A DNA stretch of 64,000 nt. Source: Pseudomonas sp. PDM16. GTDB lineage: Bacteria; Pseudomonadota; Gammaproteobacteria; Pseudomonadales; Pseudomonadaceae. Positions within the stretch are counted from its first letter, which is position 1; the number at the start of each line of letters is the position of its first letter. Below, in pieces: positions 1-8,393 of the stretch. The DNA is taken from assembly GCF_014851865.1 (NCBI RefSeq), contig NZ_JACVAM010000005.1:62001-126000 (forward strand), in the 5' to 3' direction. The notes beneath the pieces were generated by a model that made no database searches, was not told the DNA's origin, and saw nothing but the letters and a program-made list of their open reading frames with translations. The position numbers were made by a program, and so were the translations under genes.

Positions 1-254
1 GGCACTACCACCCGATCACCCTTGCTCACTCGCGTCACGTCACGGCCGGCGTCCACCACCTCGCCCATGAACTCATGGCCGAAGATGTCGCCGCCCTTCA
101 CCTGAGGGATCTTGCCGCGATACAGGTGCAGGTCCGAGCCGCAGATGGCCGTGGCGGTCACCCGCAGAATGATGTCGTCGTCGGCCAGCATGACCGGATC
201 GGCAACGGTATCGACGCGCACATCGTGGCTGCCGTGGTAGGTGAGCGCTCGCAT
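1..254 (-). CDS. Zinc-dependent alcohol dehydrogenase, N-terminal part (cut by window edge)
   Basis: The first 84 residues of a medium-chain (MDR) zinc alcohol dehydrogenase are present; the rest lies left of the window. The start ATG is at 252-254. Seen: the catalytic-zinc Cys context AICGSDLH near residue 38 and the GHEFMGEV segment, whose GHE supplies the second zinc ligand and the adjacent Glu. These are family hallmarks of glutathione-dependent formaldehyde dehydrogenase or threonine-dehydrogenase-like ADHs. It would oxidise an alcohol with NAD(P) in the cytoplasm; the substrate cannot be told from this fragment. It is transcribed away from the neighbouring katE. Confidence 0.85.
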   Translation of the reverse strand, partial: MRALTYHGSHDVRVDTVADPVMLADDDIILRVTATAICGSDLHLYRGKIPQVKGGDIFGHEFMGEVVDAGRDVTRVSKGDRVVV

Positions 255-464
255 GCAGTGATCCTCGTCTGATGGGCAATTCCCTCTATCGAGGAAGCTA
301 CTGACGAGGGAGTTCACAGAGCTGGACGGGCGGTGAACAAGCCGCTTCGCATGGGCCTTTCAGCCCGGTTTCGCTGCAGCGCAGCGGCAGAAAATATCCC
401 TAGAACCTCCGCGGGACACCTTCCTCAGAACTAGGTAGCCACATCAGCCATGAGGAGAAAAACC

Positions 465-2600
465 ATGTCAGCCAACAAGAAGAGCCCTAGCCAGGCGGCA
501 GGCACCGATACCACCGACCGCGGCAACAGCAACGCCAAGCTGGAGCAGCTCGATACCTGGCGCGAAGACGCCAGCGGCGAGGCCCTGACTTCCAACACCG
601 GGGTCAAGGTGGCGGACAACCAGAACACGCTGAAGGCCGGCGAGCGGGGCCCCTCGCTGCTGGAAGACTTCCTGATGCGCGAGAAAATCACCCACTTCGA
701 CCACGAGCGCATTCCCGAGCGGGTAGTGCATGCCCGTGGCTCGGCAGCCCACGGCTACTTCCAGGTCTACGAGTCGTTGAGCAAGATCACCAAGGCTGAC
801 TTCCTCAACCATCCCGAGAAGAAGACCCCGGTGTTCGTGCGCTTCTCCACCGTGCAGGGCCCGCGCGGCTCGGCGGACACGGTGCGCGACGTGCGTGGCT
901 TCGCCACCAAGTTCTATACCGACGAGGGCAACTTCGACCTTGTCGGCAACAACATGCCGGTGTTCTTCATCCAGGACGCGATCAAGTTCCCCGACTTCGT
1001 CCACGCGGTGAAGCCGGAGCCGCACAATGAAATCCCTACCGGCCAATCGGCCCATGACACCTTCTGGGACTTCGTCTCGCTGCAGCCGGAGTCCGCGCAC
1101 ATGGTGCAGTGGGCCATGTCCGATCGCGGCATCCCGGTGGCCTACCGGGCCATGCAGGGTTTTGGCGTGCACACCTTCCGCCTGATCAATGCCGAGGGCC
1201 GCAGCGTATTCGTCAAGTTTCACTGGCGACCGGTGTCCGGCACCTACTCGCTGGTGTGGGATGAGGCGCAGAAGTTGGCCGGCAAGGACCCGGACTTCAA
1301 CCGCCGGCAGCTGTGGGAGGACATCGAGAGCGGCGACTATCCGGAATGGGAGCTGGGCCTGCAGGTGATTCCCGAGGAGGACGAGCACACGTTCGACTTC
1401 GACCTACTCGACCCGACCAAGCTGGTGCCCGAGGAGCTGGTGCCGGTGCGGCTTGTCGGCAAGATGGTGCTCAACCGCAACCCGGACAACTTCTTCGCCG
1501 AGACCGAGCAGGCGGCCTTCCATATTGGCCATGTGGTGCCGGGCATCGACTTCAGCAACGACCCGCTGCTGCAGGGTCGGCTGTTCTCCTACACCGACAC
1601 CCAGCTGTTGCGCCTGGGCGGGCCTAACTTCAACGAGCTGCCGATCAACCGGCCGCTATGCCCGTTCCATAACAACAACCGCGATGCGCCGCATCGGCAG
1701 ACCATCAACAAGGGCAGGGCAGCCTACGAGCCCAACTCCATCGACGGAGGTTGGCCCAAGGAGACGCCGGAGGCGGCCAGCGGTGGTGGCTTTGCCTCGT
1801 ACCCGGAACCGATGAGCGGGGTGAAGTTGCGCAAGCGCGCTGACTCCTTCGCTGATCACTTCTCCCAGGCGCGGCTGTTCTGGAACAGCATGGCGGCGCA
1901 TGAGCAGGAGCACATGATCGCCGCCTACAGCTTCGAGCTAGGCAAGGTGGAGAGTCGCGAGATCCGCGAACGCGAGCTCAACCAGATCCTCGCCAATATC
2001 GACCTGACGCTGGCCTCTCGGGTGGCGGAGAATCTTGGCCTGCCGACACCGAGCGCCGGCACCGCTGCACCTGCGCAGAGCTCGTTGCAGGCGTCGCCGG
2101 CGCTGAGCCAGGCCAACCTGCTGTCGGGCAACATCCGCTCGCGCAAGGTGGCGATCCTGCTGGCCGAAGGTGCCAATGCCGACGACATCAGCCACATCAT
2201 CGGTGTACTCACTGGCGAGGGCGCGACCACCAAGCTGATCGGCCCGACCTCGGCGGCAGTCAAGACCAGCGACGGCAACACCCTGCTGCCGGACGACACC
2301 TTCGACGGCCTGCCCTCGATTGCCCTGGACGCCGTATTCGTGCCAGGCGGTGCACAGGCAGCCAAGGCGCTGGAGGGCAATGGCGCCGCGCTGCACTACC
2401 TGCTGGAGGCCTACAAGCACCTGAAGGCCATTGCCCTGTGCGGCGAGTCGGGTGACCTCGCCAAGCTGCTGCGCCTGGAGGCGGACGAGGGACTGCTGAC
2501 GGCCGACAAGGCGTCGGGCCTGTGCACCAAGCTGGTCAAGGCGATGGCTCAGCACCGGGTGTGGGCACGGGAGCCGAAAGCCAAGGCCATTCCGGCCTGA
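465..2600 (+). CDS. katE: Large-subunit monofunctional catalase HPII (KatE type)
   Basis: A 711-residue haem catalase that dismutates H2O2 to water and oxygen in the cytoplasm. Its length fits the large clade-II catalases (about 700-750 aa), not the 480-aa type. Seen: the active-site His in VVHARGSAAHG (His89), the Asn in NNMPVFF, the proximal haem segment RLFSYTDTQLLRLG with its Tyr, and a C-terminal DJ-1/PfpI-like domain from about residue 560 (RKVAILLAEG, then ALCGESGD). I chose the ATG at 465 because GAGGAG at 452-457 sits correctly spaced before it; an in-frame ATG at 450 overlaps that ribosome site. Following genes are Ku and LigD, a stationary-phase/desiccation stress grouping. RpoS control is likely by analogy but not shown. 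Confidence 0.96.
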   Translation: MSANKKSPSQAAGTDTTDRGNSNAKLEQLDTWREDASGEALTSNTGVKVADNQNTLKAGERGPSLLEDFLMREKITHFDHERIPERVVHARGSAAHGYFQVYESLSKITKADFLNHPEKKTPVFVRFSTVQGPRGSADTVRDVRGFATKFYTDEGNFDLVGNNMPVFFIQDAIKFPDFVHAVKPEPHNEIPTGQSAHDTFWDFVSLQPESAHMVQWAMSDRGIPVAYRAMQGFGVHTFRLINAEGRSVFVKFHWRPVSGTYSLVWDEAQKLAGKDPDFNRRQLWEDIESGDYPEWELGLQVIPEEDEHTFDFDLLDPTKLVPEELVPVRLVGKMVLNRNPDNFFAETEQAAFHIGHVVPGIDFSNDPLLQGRLFSYTDTQLLRLGGPNFNELPINRPLCPFHNNNRDAPHRQTINKGRAAYEPNSIDGGWPKETPEAASGGGFASYPEPMSGVKLRKRADSFADHFSQARLFWNSMAAHEQEHMIAAYSFELGKVESREIRERELNQILANIDLTLASRVAENLGLPTPSAGTAAPAQSSLQASPALSQANLLSGNIRSRKVAILLAEGANADDISHIIGVLTGEGATTKLIGPTSAAVKTSDGNTLLPDDTFDGLPSIALDAVFVPGGAQAAKALEGNGAALHYLLEAYKHLKAIALCGESGDLAKLLRLEADEGLLTADKASGLCTKLVKAMAQHRVWAREPKAKAIPA

Positions 2601-2738
2601 TGACGTGTTCGCCCGCGTCGTACGGCGCGGCGCACTGTCACGCGATCTGCCGGTCGGCGTTTGAGTAAAACCTTCTTCACGGGGCGAAGGTCGACTGATT
2701 GAACAGGTGCTGCGGCCATCCCGGCCGAGGAGGCAAAT

Positions 2739-2867
2739 ATGACTATTCGATGCTTGATCGTTGGTTGTACCTGGGCCGGTGGCGTGGCCACTCTTATCGG
2801 CAAGGAGACCCTGCTGTGCCAATGCTGCAGTCGCTGCGGCAGCTTCCGTTACCTGCCGGAGACCTGA
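2739..2867 (+). CDS. 42-residue Cys-rich small protein between katE and ku
   Basis: A short frame with a good ribosome site (GAGGAGGC about 6 nt before ATG 2739) encodes 42 residues. Five Cys are present (positions 5, 10, 27, 29, 30 and also 33), with a cluster LCQCCSRCG that looks like a metal-binding knuckle. It resembles, from memory, a Pseudomonas family of Cys-rich small proteins (PSPA7_2676-type); I cannot confirm this without a search. It lies 138 bp after katE and 22 bp before ku, in the same direction, so it may be co-transcribed with the repair genes. No function can be assigned; metal or redox binding is inference from the Cys cluster. Confidence 0.65.
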   Translation: MTIRCLIVGCTWAGGVATLIGKETLLCQCCSRCGSFRYLPET

Positions 2868-2889
2868 GTTATGCACGGAGCCGAGCATC

Positions 2890-3756
2890 ATGCCTAGGGC
2901 CATCTGGAAAGGAGCCATCAGCTTCGGGCTGGTGCATATCCCGGTTGCCCTGGCATCGGCCACTGCTTCCCAGGGCGTGAACTTCGACTGGCTGGACAAG
3001 CGCAGCATGGAGCCGGTCGGCTACAAGCGAGTGAACAAGGTCACCGGCAAGGAGGTGACCAAGGAGAACATCGTCAAGGGCGTTGCCTATGAGAAGGGCC
3101 GCTACGTGGTGCTCAGCGAGGAGGAAATCCGTGCAGCACACCCGGAGTCGACCCAGACCATCGATATCTTCGCCTTCGTCGACAGCCCGCAGATTCCGTT
3201 GCAGCACATCGATACCCCTTACTACCTGGCTCCCGACCGCCGCGGCGAGAAGGTCTACGCGCTGCTGCGCGAGGCGCTGAAAAGCACCGACAAGGTGGCC
3301 CTGGCCCATGTGGTGCTGCATACCCGCCAGCACCTGGCAGCGCTGATGCCGCTGGAGGACGCCCTGGTACTGGTGATGCTGCGCTGGCCCGGCGAGGTGC
3401 GCGGCCTGGAAACGCTGGAACTGGGCCCGGCGGTGACCAAGCCCAAGCTGGTCAAGAGCGAGCTGGACATGGCCAAGCGCCTGATCAAGGACATGAGTGC
3501 CGACTGGCAGCCGGATGAGTACGTGGACAGCTTCCAGGACCGCATCATGGAACTGGTGGAGCGCAAGGCCAAGGCCGGCAAGATCGAGGACGTGGAGCGC
3601 GTCGAGGGAGAGGAGGCGCGGCGCAGTGCCGATGTCATCGACCTCACCGAGCTGCTCAAGCGCAGCCTCGGTGGCAAGCCCACGAGCAAGGCGAAGCCCA
3701 AGGCGGCAAGCAAAGGCACGACCACGCGCAAACCTGCCAAGACCGCACGCCAGTAA
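2890..3756 (+). CDS. ku: Bacterial Ku, non-homologous end-joining DNA-end-binding protein
   Basis: A 288-residue bacterial Ku that forms a homodimeric ring on double-strand ends and recruits LigD. The opening MPRAIWKGAISFGLV is the family signature, and the length fits (about 260-300 aa). The last ~35 residues are rich in Lys, Ala, Pro and Thr, the usual basic tail that supports DNA threading and LigD contact. I placed the start at 2890 because this Met begins the conserved sequence; the open frame extends upstream to 2761 but that part is not Ku-like and overlaps the small Cys-rich gene. ligD follows after 15 bp, so the two almost certainly share a transcript. Confidence 0.97.
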   Translation: MPRAIWKGAISFGLVHIPVALASATASQGVNFDWLDKRSMEPVGYKRVNKVTGKEVTKENIVKGVAYEKGRYVVLSEEEIRAAHPESTQTIDIFAFVDSPQIPLQHIDTPYYLAPDRRGEKVYALLREALKSTDKVALAHVVLHTRQHLAALMPLEDALVLVMLRWPGEVRGLETLELGPAVTKPKLVKSELDMAKRLIKDMSADWQPDEYVDSFQDRIMELVERKAKAGKIEDVERVEGEEARRSADVIDLTELLKRSLGGKPTSKAKPKAASKGTTTRKPAKTARQ

Positions 3757-3771
3757 GCCAGGACAACGACC

Positions 3772-6309
3772 ATGGTCAGGGCCCACAGCGAGTACAACCG
3801 CAAACGCAATTTCGAGCAGACCAGCGAGCCCCGCGAACAACCGCGCAAACGGGCGGGCAAGGCCGGCGCGCTGCGCTTCGTGGTGCAGAAGCACGATGCC
3901 CGCCATCTGCACTACGACTTCCGTCTGGAGCTGGATGGCACGCTGAAAAGCTGGGCGGTGCCCAAGGGACCGAGCCTGGACCCGCAGCACAAGCGCCTGG
4001 CCGTGCATGTGGAGGATCACCCGTTGGACTACGCCGGCTTCGAGGGCAGCATTCCCGAGGGCAACTACGGCGCCGGCGACGTGATCGTCTGGGACCATGG
4101 CATCTGGCAGCCGCACGGTGACCCGGTCGCCGACTACGCGGCGGGCAAGCTCAAGTTTGGCCTGGTCGGCGAGAAGCTGGCTGGCGACTGGACCCTGGTG
4201 CGTACCCGCCTGCGTGGCAGCGGCGACAAGGAACAGTGGCTGCTGATCAAGGAGCGCGACGAGCAGGCGCGTTCGAGCGACGACTACGACATCGTAGAGG
4301 ACCAGCCGCAGAGCGTGATCAGCGGTGCGCTGGTGGGCGGGCCGAGCAAGGCCGGCAAGCGCAAGGTGTCGGCTAAGTCGTCAACCAAACCAGCGGCGAG
4401 CGAACCTGCAGCGGCTCCGTTTCCCGATACGTTGGCGCCACAGCTGGCCACGCTGATCGACCGGCCGCCGGAGGGTGACTGGCTGTACGAGGTGAAGTTC
4501 GACGGCTACCGCATCCTCGCCCGCATCCGCGAGGGTGAGGTGCGTCTGTTCACCCGCAACGGTCATGACTGGACCGAGCGCCTGCCACTGCAGGCCAAGG
4601 CCCTGGCCAAGCTAGGCCTGCATAACAGCTGGCTGGACGGCGAAGTGGTGGCGCTCAACGAGCAGGGCCTACCGGACTTCCAGCAGTTGCAGAGCGCCTT
4701 CGAGATTGGCCGCAGTCACGACCTCATCTACTACCTGTTCGATGCGCCCTTCATCAACGGCGAGGACCTGCGCCAGATTCCGCTGGAGAAACGCCGGGCT
4801 CGGCTCAAACTGTTGCTGGGCAACCCGCGCAACAGCCCGTTGCGCTTCTCCGCGGCGTTTACCGCCCACCATCAGGACATCCTTGAGAGCGCCTGCTCCA
4901 TGTCCCTGGAAGGGGTGATCGGTAAGCGTGCCGGCAGCAGCTATGTATCGCGGCGTAGCCCGGACTGGATCAAGCTCAAGTGCCGTCTGCGCCAGGAGTT
5001 CGTCATCGTTGGCCACACCCGGCCGCAGGGCAGCCGCAGTGGCTTCGGGGCGCTGCTGCTGGCGGTCAACGACGAAGATGGGCTGCGTTATGCCGGGCGG
5101 GTCGGCACCGGCTTCGGCGAATCGTCGCTCAAGATGCTGCACCAACGCCTGCAGCAGTTGGCGTGCAGCGACTCGCCGCTGGCCAAGAAGCTGACCGCGG
5201 CCCAGGCGCGTGGCGTCAGCTGGGTCGAGCCGCAACTGGTGGGCGAGGTGGAGTTTGCCGAGTGGACACGCGAGGGCATCGTGCGCCAGGCCAGCTTCAT
5301 CGCCTTGCGTAGCGACAAGCCGGCGGCGCAGATCGTGCGCGAGCGGCCGAGCGCGCCGGCCGAGCCGAAGACCAGGAAGATCGCGAGCGGCGCAGCCGGA
5401 AAGTCAGCCGGCAAACCGGTGGTGGCCGGCGTGCCGATCAGCAATCCGCAGCGGGTGATCGATCCGGACAGCGGCACCACCAAGCTGCAGCTGGCGCAGT
5501 TCTACGAGCGCATCGCCGACTGGGTGTTGCCGTACCTGGACAATCGTCCGGTATCGTTGGTGCGGGCGCCGGAGGGCGTTGGTGGCGAGCATTTCTTCCA
5601 GAAGCATGCCGAGCGCCTGGCCATTCCCCATATCAAGCACCTGGACCCCAGATTGGACCCCGGCCACGCCCGGCTGATGGAAATCGACAGCCTGCCGGCG
5701 CTGGTGGGCGCCGCGCAGATGGGCTGCATCGAACTGCACACCTGGGGTGCCACCAGTGACCGCATCGAGACGCCTGACCATTTCGTCCTGGACCTCGACC
5801 CGGACCCGGCGCTGCCCTGGCGCAGCATGCTGGAAGCGACCCGCCTGACCTTGACCGTGCTCGACGAACTGGGCCTGGACGCGTACCTCAAGACCAGCGG
5901 TGGCAAGGGCATCCATATCATCGTGCCGCTGTCCCGGCGCGCCGGCTGGGATGAGGTCAAGGCCTTCGCCAAGGCCGTGGCCCAGTTCATGACCCGCCAG
6001 CTGTCGGAGCGCTTCACTGCTACTTCGGGGCCGAAGAACCGGGTCGGCAAGATCTTCATCGACTATCTGCGCAACGGCCGTGGTGCCAGCACGGTGGCCG
6101 CGTATTCGCTGCGTGCGCGTCCCGGCTTACCGGTGTCGGTACCGATTGCCCGTGACGAGCTGGACGATCTGCGCAGCGCCCAGCAGTGGACCATCGACAA
6201 CCTGCCCCAGCGCCTGGACCAGCTGCAGCAGGACCCCTGGCACGGCTACGCCAATCGCCAACGCCTGACCCGCGCCATGTGGGAGCGGCTCGGCGCCACA
6301 CCCCCTTGA
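3772..6309 (+). CDS. ligD: Multifunctional DNA ligase LigD (phosphoesterase-ligase-polymerase)
   Basis: An 845-residue end-joining enzyme in the Pseudomonas domain order. An N-terminal 3'-phosphoesterase (about 30-165) has the metal/substrate segments HDARHLHYDFRLELDG and EGNYGAGDVIVWD. A central ATP-dependent ligase (about 220-520) has the adenylation Lys in YEVKFDGYR. A C-terminal archaeo-eukaryotic-primase-type polymerase (about 550-835) has the catalytic acidic pair in VLDLDPDP. Domains are joined by Lys/Ala/Ser-rich linkers near residues 190-215 and 520-550. It processes, fills and seals broken DNA ends held by Ku. Length matches the P. aeruginosa protein (about 840 aa). It is downstream of ku and 20 bp upstream of an SDR gene. 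Confidence 0.97.
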   Translation: MVRAHSEYNRKRNFEQTSEPREQPRKRAGKAGALRFVVQKHDARHLHYDFRLELDGTLKSWAVPKGPSLDPQHKRLAVHVEDHPLDYAGFEGSIPEGNYGAGDVIVWDHGIWQPHGDPVADYAAGKLKFGLVGEKLAGDWTLVRTRLRGSGDKEQWLLIKERDEQARSSDDYDIVEDQPQSVISGALVGGPSKAGKRKVSAKSSTKPAASEPAAAPFPDTLAPQLATLIDRPPEGDWLYEVKFDGYRILARIREGEVRLFTRNGHDWTERLPLQAKALAKLGLHNSWLDGEVVALNEQGLPDFQQLQSAFEIGRSHDLIYYLFDAPFINGEDLRQIPLEKRRARLKLLLGNPRNSPLRFSAAFTAHHQDILESACSMSLEGVIGKRAGSSYVSRRSPDWIKLKCRLRQEFVIVGHTRPQGSRSGFGALLLAVNDEDGLRYAGRVGTGFGESSLKMLHQRLQQLACSDSPLAKKLTAAQARGVSWVEPQLVGEVEFAEWTREGIVRQASFIALRSDKPAAQIVRERPSAPAEPKTRKIASGAAGKSAGKPVVAGVPISNPQRVIDPDSGTTKLQLAQFYERIADWVLPYLDNRPVSLVRAPEGVGGEHFFQKHAERLAIPHIKHLDPRLDPGHARLMEIDSLPALVGAAQMGCIELHTWGATSDRIETPDHFVLDLDPDPALPWRSMLEATRLTLTVLDELGLDAYLKTSGGKGIHIIVPLSRRAGWDEVKAFAKAVAQFMTRQLSERFTATSGPKNRVGKIFIDYLRNGRGASTVAAYSLRARPGLPVSVPIARDELDDLRSAQQWTIDNLPQRLDQLQQDPWHGYANRQRLTRAMWERLGATPP

Positions 6310-6329
6310 ACGATTTGGAGGAACCCCAG

Positions 6330-7187
6330 ATGAGCGAGAAGCAGACTCTGCCACCGCAGCACCAGGACATTCCCCACGGCAGCGAAGGTCAGATGCGTCC
6401 GCAGCCTATCTACATCGATGACCACTACCGCGCTGCCGGCAAGCTGGAAGGCAAGGTCGCCATCGTCAGCGGTGCTGACAGTGGCATCGGTCGGGCAGTG
6501 GCCGTGCACTTCGCCGCAGAGGGCTGCGACATCGTGCTGCTCTACCTCGACCGCGAGGAAGATGCCCGTCACACCCAGGCCGAAATCGAGAAACGTGGCC
6601 GCCAGGTGCTGCCGCTGGCCGGCGATGTGGCCGATGCGGGCTTCTGCAAGCAGGTGGTCGACGCAGCCGTCGGCAAGTGGGGGCACATCGACATCCTGAT
6701 CAACAACGCCGGCGAACAGCAGCCGCAGGAGGGGCTGGAGGACATCAGCGAGGATCAGTGGCAGCAGACCTTCCGCACCAACATCTTCGGCATGTTCCAG
6801 CTGACCAAGGCCGCGCTGCCGCATCTGAAAAAGGGGGCGACCATCGTCAACACCACCTCGATCACGGCCTACAAGGGCAACCCGATGCTGCTGGACTATT
6901 CATCCACCAAGGGCGCCATCACCACCTTCACCCGCTCGCTGGCGCTGAACCTGGTCAAGCGTGGCATTCGTGTCAATGCGGTGGCCCCGGGGCCGATCTG
7001 GACGCCGCTGATCCCGTCTACCTTCCCGGAGGACAAGGTCGCCACCTTCGGCGCGGAGACGCCTATGCAGCGTCCCGGCCAGCCATCCGAGGTAGCGCCG
7101 GCCTTCGTCTACCTGGCCAGCAACGACTCGTCCTACGTCAGCGGGCAGGTGCTGCACGTGAACGGTGGGTACGTGGTCAACGGCTAG
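6330..7187 (+). CDS. SDR-family oxidoreductase (YghA-like, with N-terminal extension)
   Basis: A 285-residue classical short-chain dehydrogenase. Seen: the nucleotide motif SGADSGIGRAV near residue 50, INNAG, the catalytic Ser in TTSITAY, and the Y-x3-K of YSSTKGA. About 45 residues precede the Rossmann fold (QTLPPQHQDIPHGSEGQM and onward), which is typical of the YghA/YdaD stress group. The start at 6330 has TTGGAGG 8 nt upstream; the open frame continues upstream only inside ligD. It follows ligD by 20 bp and probably belongs to the same stress transcript. Cofactor is NAD(P); the physiological aldehyde or ketone is unknown. Confidence 0.92.
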   Translation: MSEKQTLPPQHQDIPHGSEGQMRPQPIYIDDHYRAAGKLEGKVAIVSGADSGIGRAVAVHFAAEGCDIVLLYLDREEDARHTQAEIEKRGRQVLPLAGDVADAGFCKQVVDAAVGKWGHIDILINNAGEQQPQEGLEDISEDQWQQTFRTNIFGMFQLTKAALPHLKKGATIVNTTSITAYKGNPMLLDYSSTKGAITTFTRSLALNLVKRGIRVNAVAPGPIWTPLIPSTFPEDKVATFGAETPMQRPGQPSEVAPAFVYLASNDSSYVSGQVLHVNGGYVVNG

Positions 7188-7398
7188 TCTGCCGTTGTAG
7201 AGCTCACGGGCGGTTGAGCAATCCGATGCCGGGATGTGGGATGGTGGCTTCCGACAGGATGAACAGGAAGGGAATCCGGCGTTTATCGACAGCTCGCAAG
7301 GACCGTTGCCCATCCGCGAGTTCTGCAACCGTCCTGAGTATGCACTTCGCCTGACGGATGTTTCTCGCTCGGCCATGAGGTCGCTCTTTAGCCGAGCG

Positions 7399-8328
7399 TT
7401 AGCGGCAGGCTCCGTCGACCAGTTCGACCCGCGCCAGTATCGGCAGGTGGTCGGAACCCAGGTTGGGCCCGCGCTCGCTGCTGAGCAGGCGCCAGTGGGC
7501 GGAGGCCAGCACGTGGTCGATGGGGATGCCGATCAGGCCCAGTCCCGCGCTTGGCCATGTCGGGCCGAGGCCGCTGGCGCGCCGCCAGCCGAGGGTGTCG
7601 AGGTCGGTGAAGGCGCTCGACCAGGGGCTGGCGTTGAGGTCGCCGGCGAGCAGGGCGGGGCCGGCGCCGCTGGCCTGGATCAGTTGTTTCAGCAACCGAT
7701 CGCGGCGTTCCTGGTCTTCCGGCAGCAGCGGTGGCATGGGGTGAAGGGCGGTCATGTTCAGGGCGCAGCCGGCGAAGTCCAGCTGTGCCTGCAGGTGCAC
7801 GATGCCCTGGTCGTCGCGGCCCTTGTGGCCCTGTTCCAGTGGCAGGCGGGAGAGCAGGGCGATGCCGAAGGGCGAGTTTTCGGCGTGGACCAGCCGATGC
7901 GGATAGCCGGGCAGCTTTTCCAGTTCCCGGGCGTAGCGCGGCGAGACTTCCAGCAGCACCACCAGATCCGGTCGTGTCTGCTCCAGCCAGGCGGCCAGCG
8001 GCTCCAGGTTGGAGTTTTCCAGGTGCAGGTTGGCGCTGGCCACGCGCAGCTTCGGACCTTCCCCGCTGCCTGACGGCAGCACGGGCGTGGCGCTCAGCCA
8101 GGGCAGTGGCAAGGCCAGCAGCGCCAGCAGCCAGCGCCGCTCACGCCAGGCACCGCCAAGGGTGGTCAGCACCAAGCCGGTGACGAACAGCCATTGCCAG
8201 TGGCTGGCCAGGTCGAGCAGCCAGGTCAGTGTGCCCGCGGTGCCGGCCAGCGGCTGCAGCCAAGGCAGGAGCAGGCCGAGCAGGCAGGCGAGGGAGAGGA
8301 ACCAGAGGTCGTAGCGAAGTGGCTGCAT
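7399..8328 (-). CDS. Membrane-anchored endonuclease/exonuclease/phosphatase-family protein
   Basis: A 309-residue protein with an N-terminal membrane region of three hydrophobic segments (about residues 8-27, 32-56 and 64-82) followed by an EEP-fold domain. Metal and catalytic motifs are visible: Glu in VVLLEVSPRY, GDLNASPW and the terminal SDHLPI. Such proteins hydrolyse phosphodiesters in nucleic acids or lipids; the substrate here is unknown. The domain probably faces the periplasm, as in related membrane-bound members (inference). The start is uncertain: ATG 8328 directly precedes the first TM segment, and an in-frame ATG at 8367 is also possible; neither has a clear ribosome site. It follows the LRR kinase closely on the same strand. 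Confidence 0.85.
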   Translation of the reverse strand: MQPLRYDLWFLSLACLLGLLLPWLQPLAGTAGTLTWLLDLASHWQWLFVTGLVLTTLGGAWRERRWLLALLALPLPWLSATPVLPSGSGEGPKLRVASANLHLENSNLEPLAAWLEQTRPDLVVLLEVSPRYARELEKLPGYPHRLVHAENSPFGIALLSRLPLEQGHKGRDDQGIVHLQAQLDFAGCALNMTALHPMPPLLPEDQERRDRLLKQLIQASGAGPALLAGDLNASPWSSAFTDLDTLGWRRASGLGPTWPSAGLGLIGIPIDHVLASAHWRLLSSERGPNLGSDHLPILARVELVDGACR

Positions 8329-8393
8329 GGGTGGGCGGGAGCCGGCGGTGGGCTGAGCACGGAGCATGGCCGCTGTGTCCCGGGCCGGCAAGT

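Noticed and set aside
468..1388. 306-codon minus-strand frame opposite katE
   Set aside because: Antisense shadow of a well-conserved catalase gene.
7234..8073. 279-codon plus-strand frame opposite the EEP gene
   Set aside because: Antisense of a gene with clear EEP motifs; the translation has no family features.
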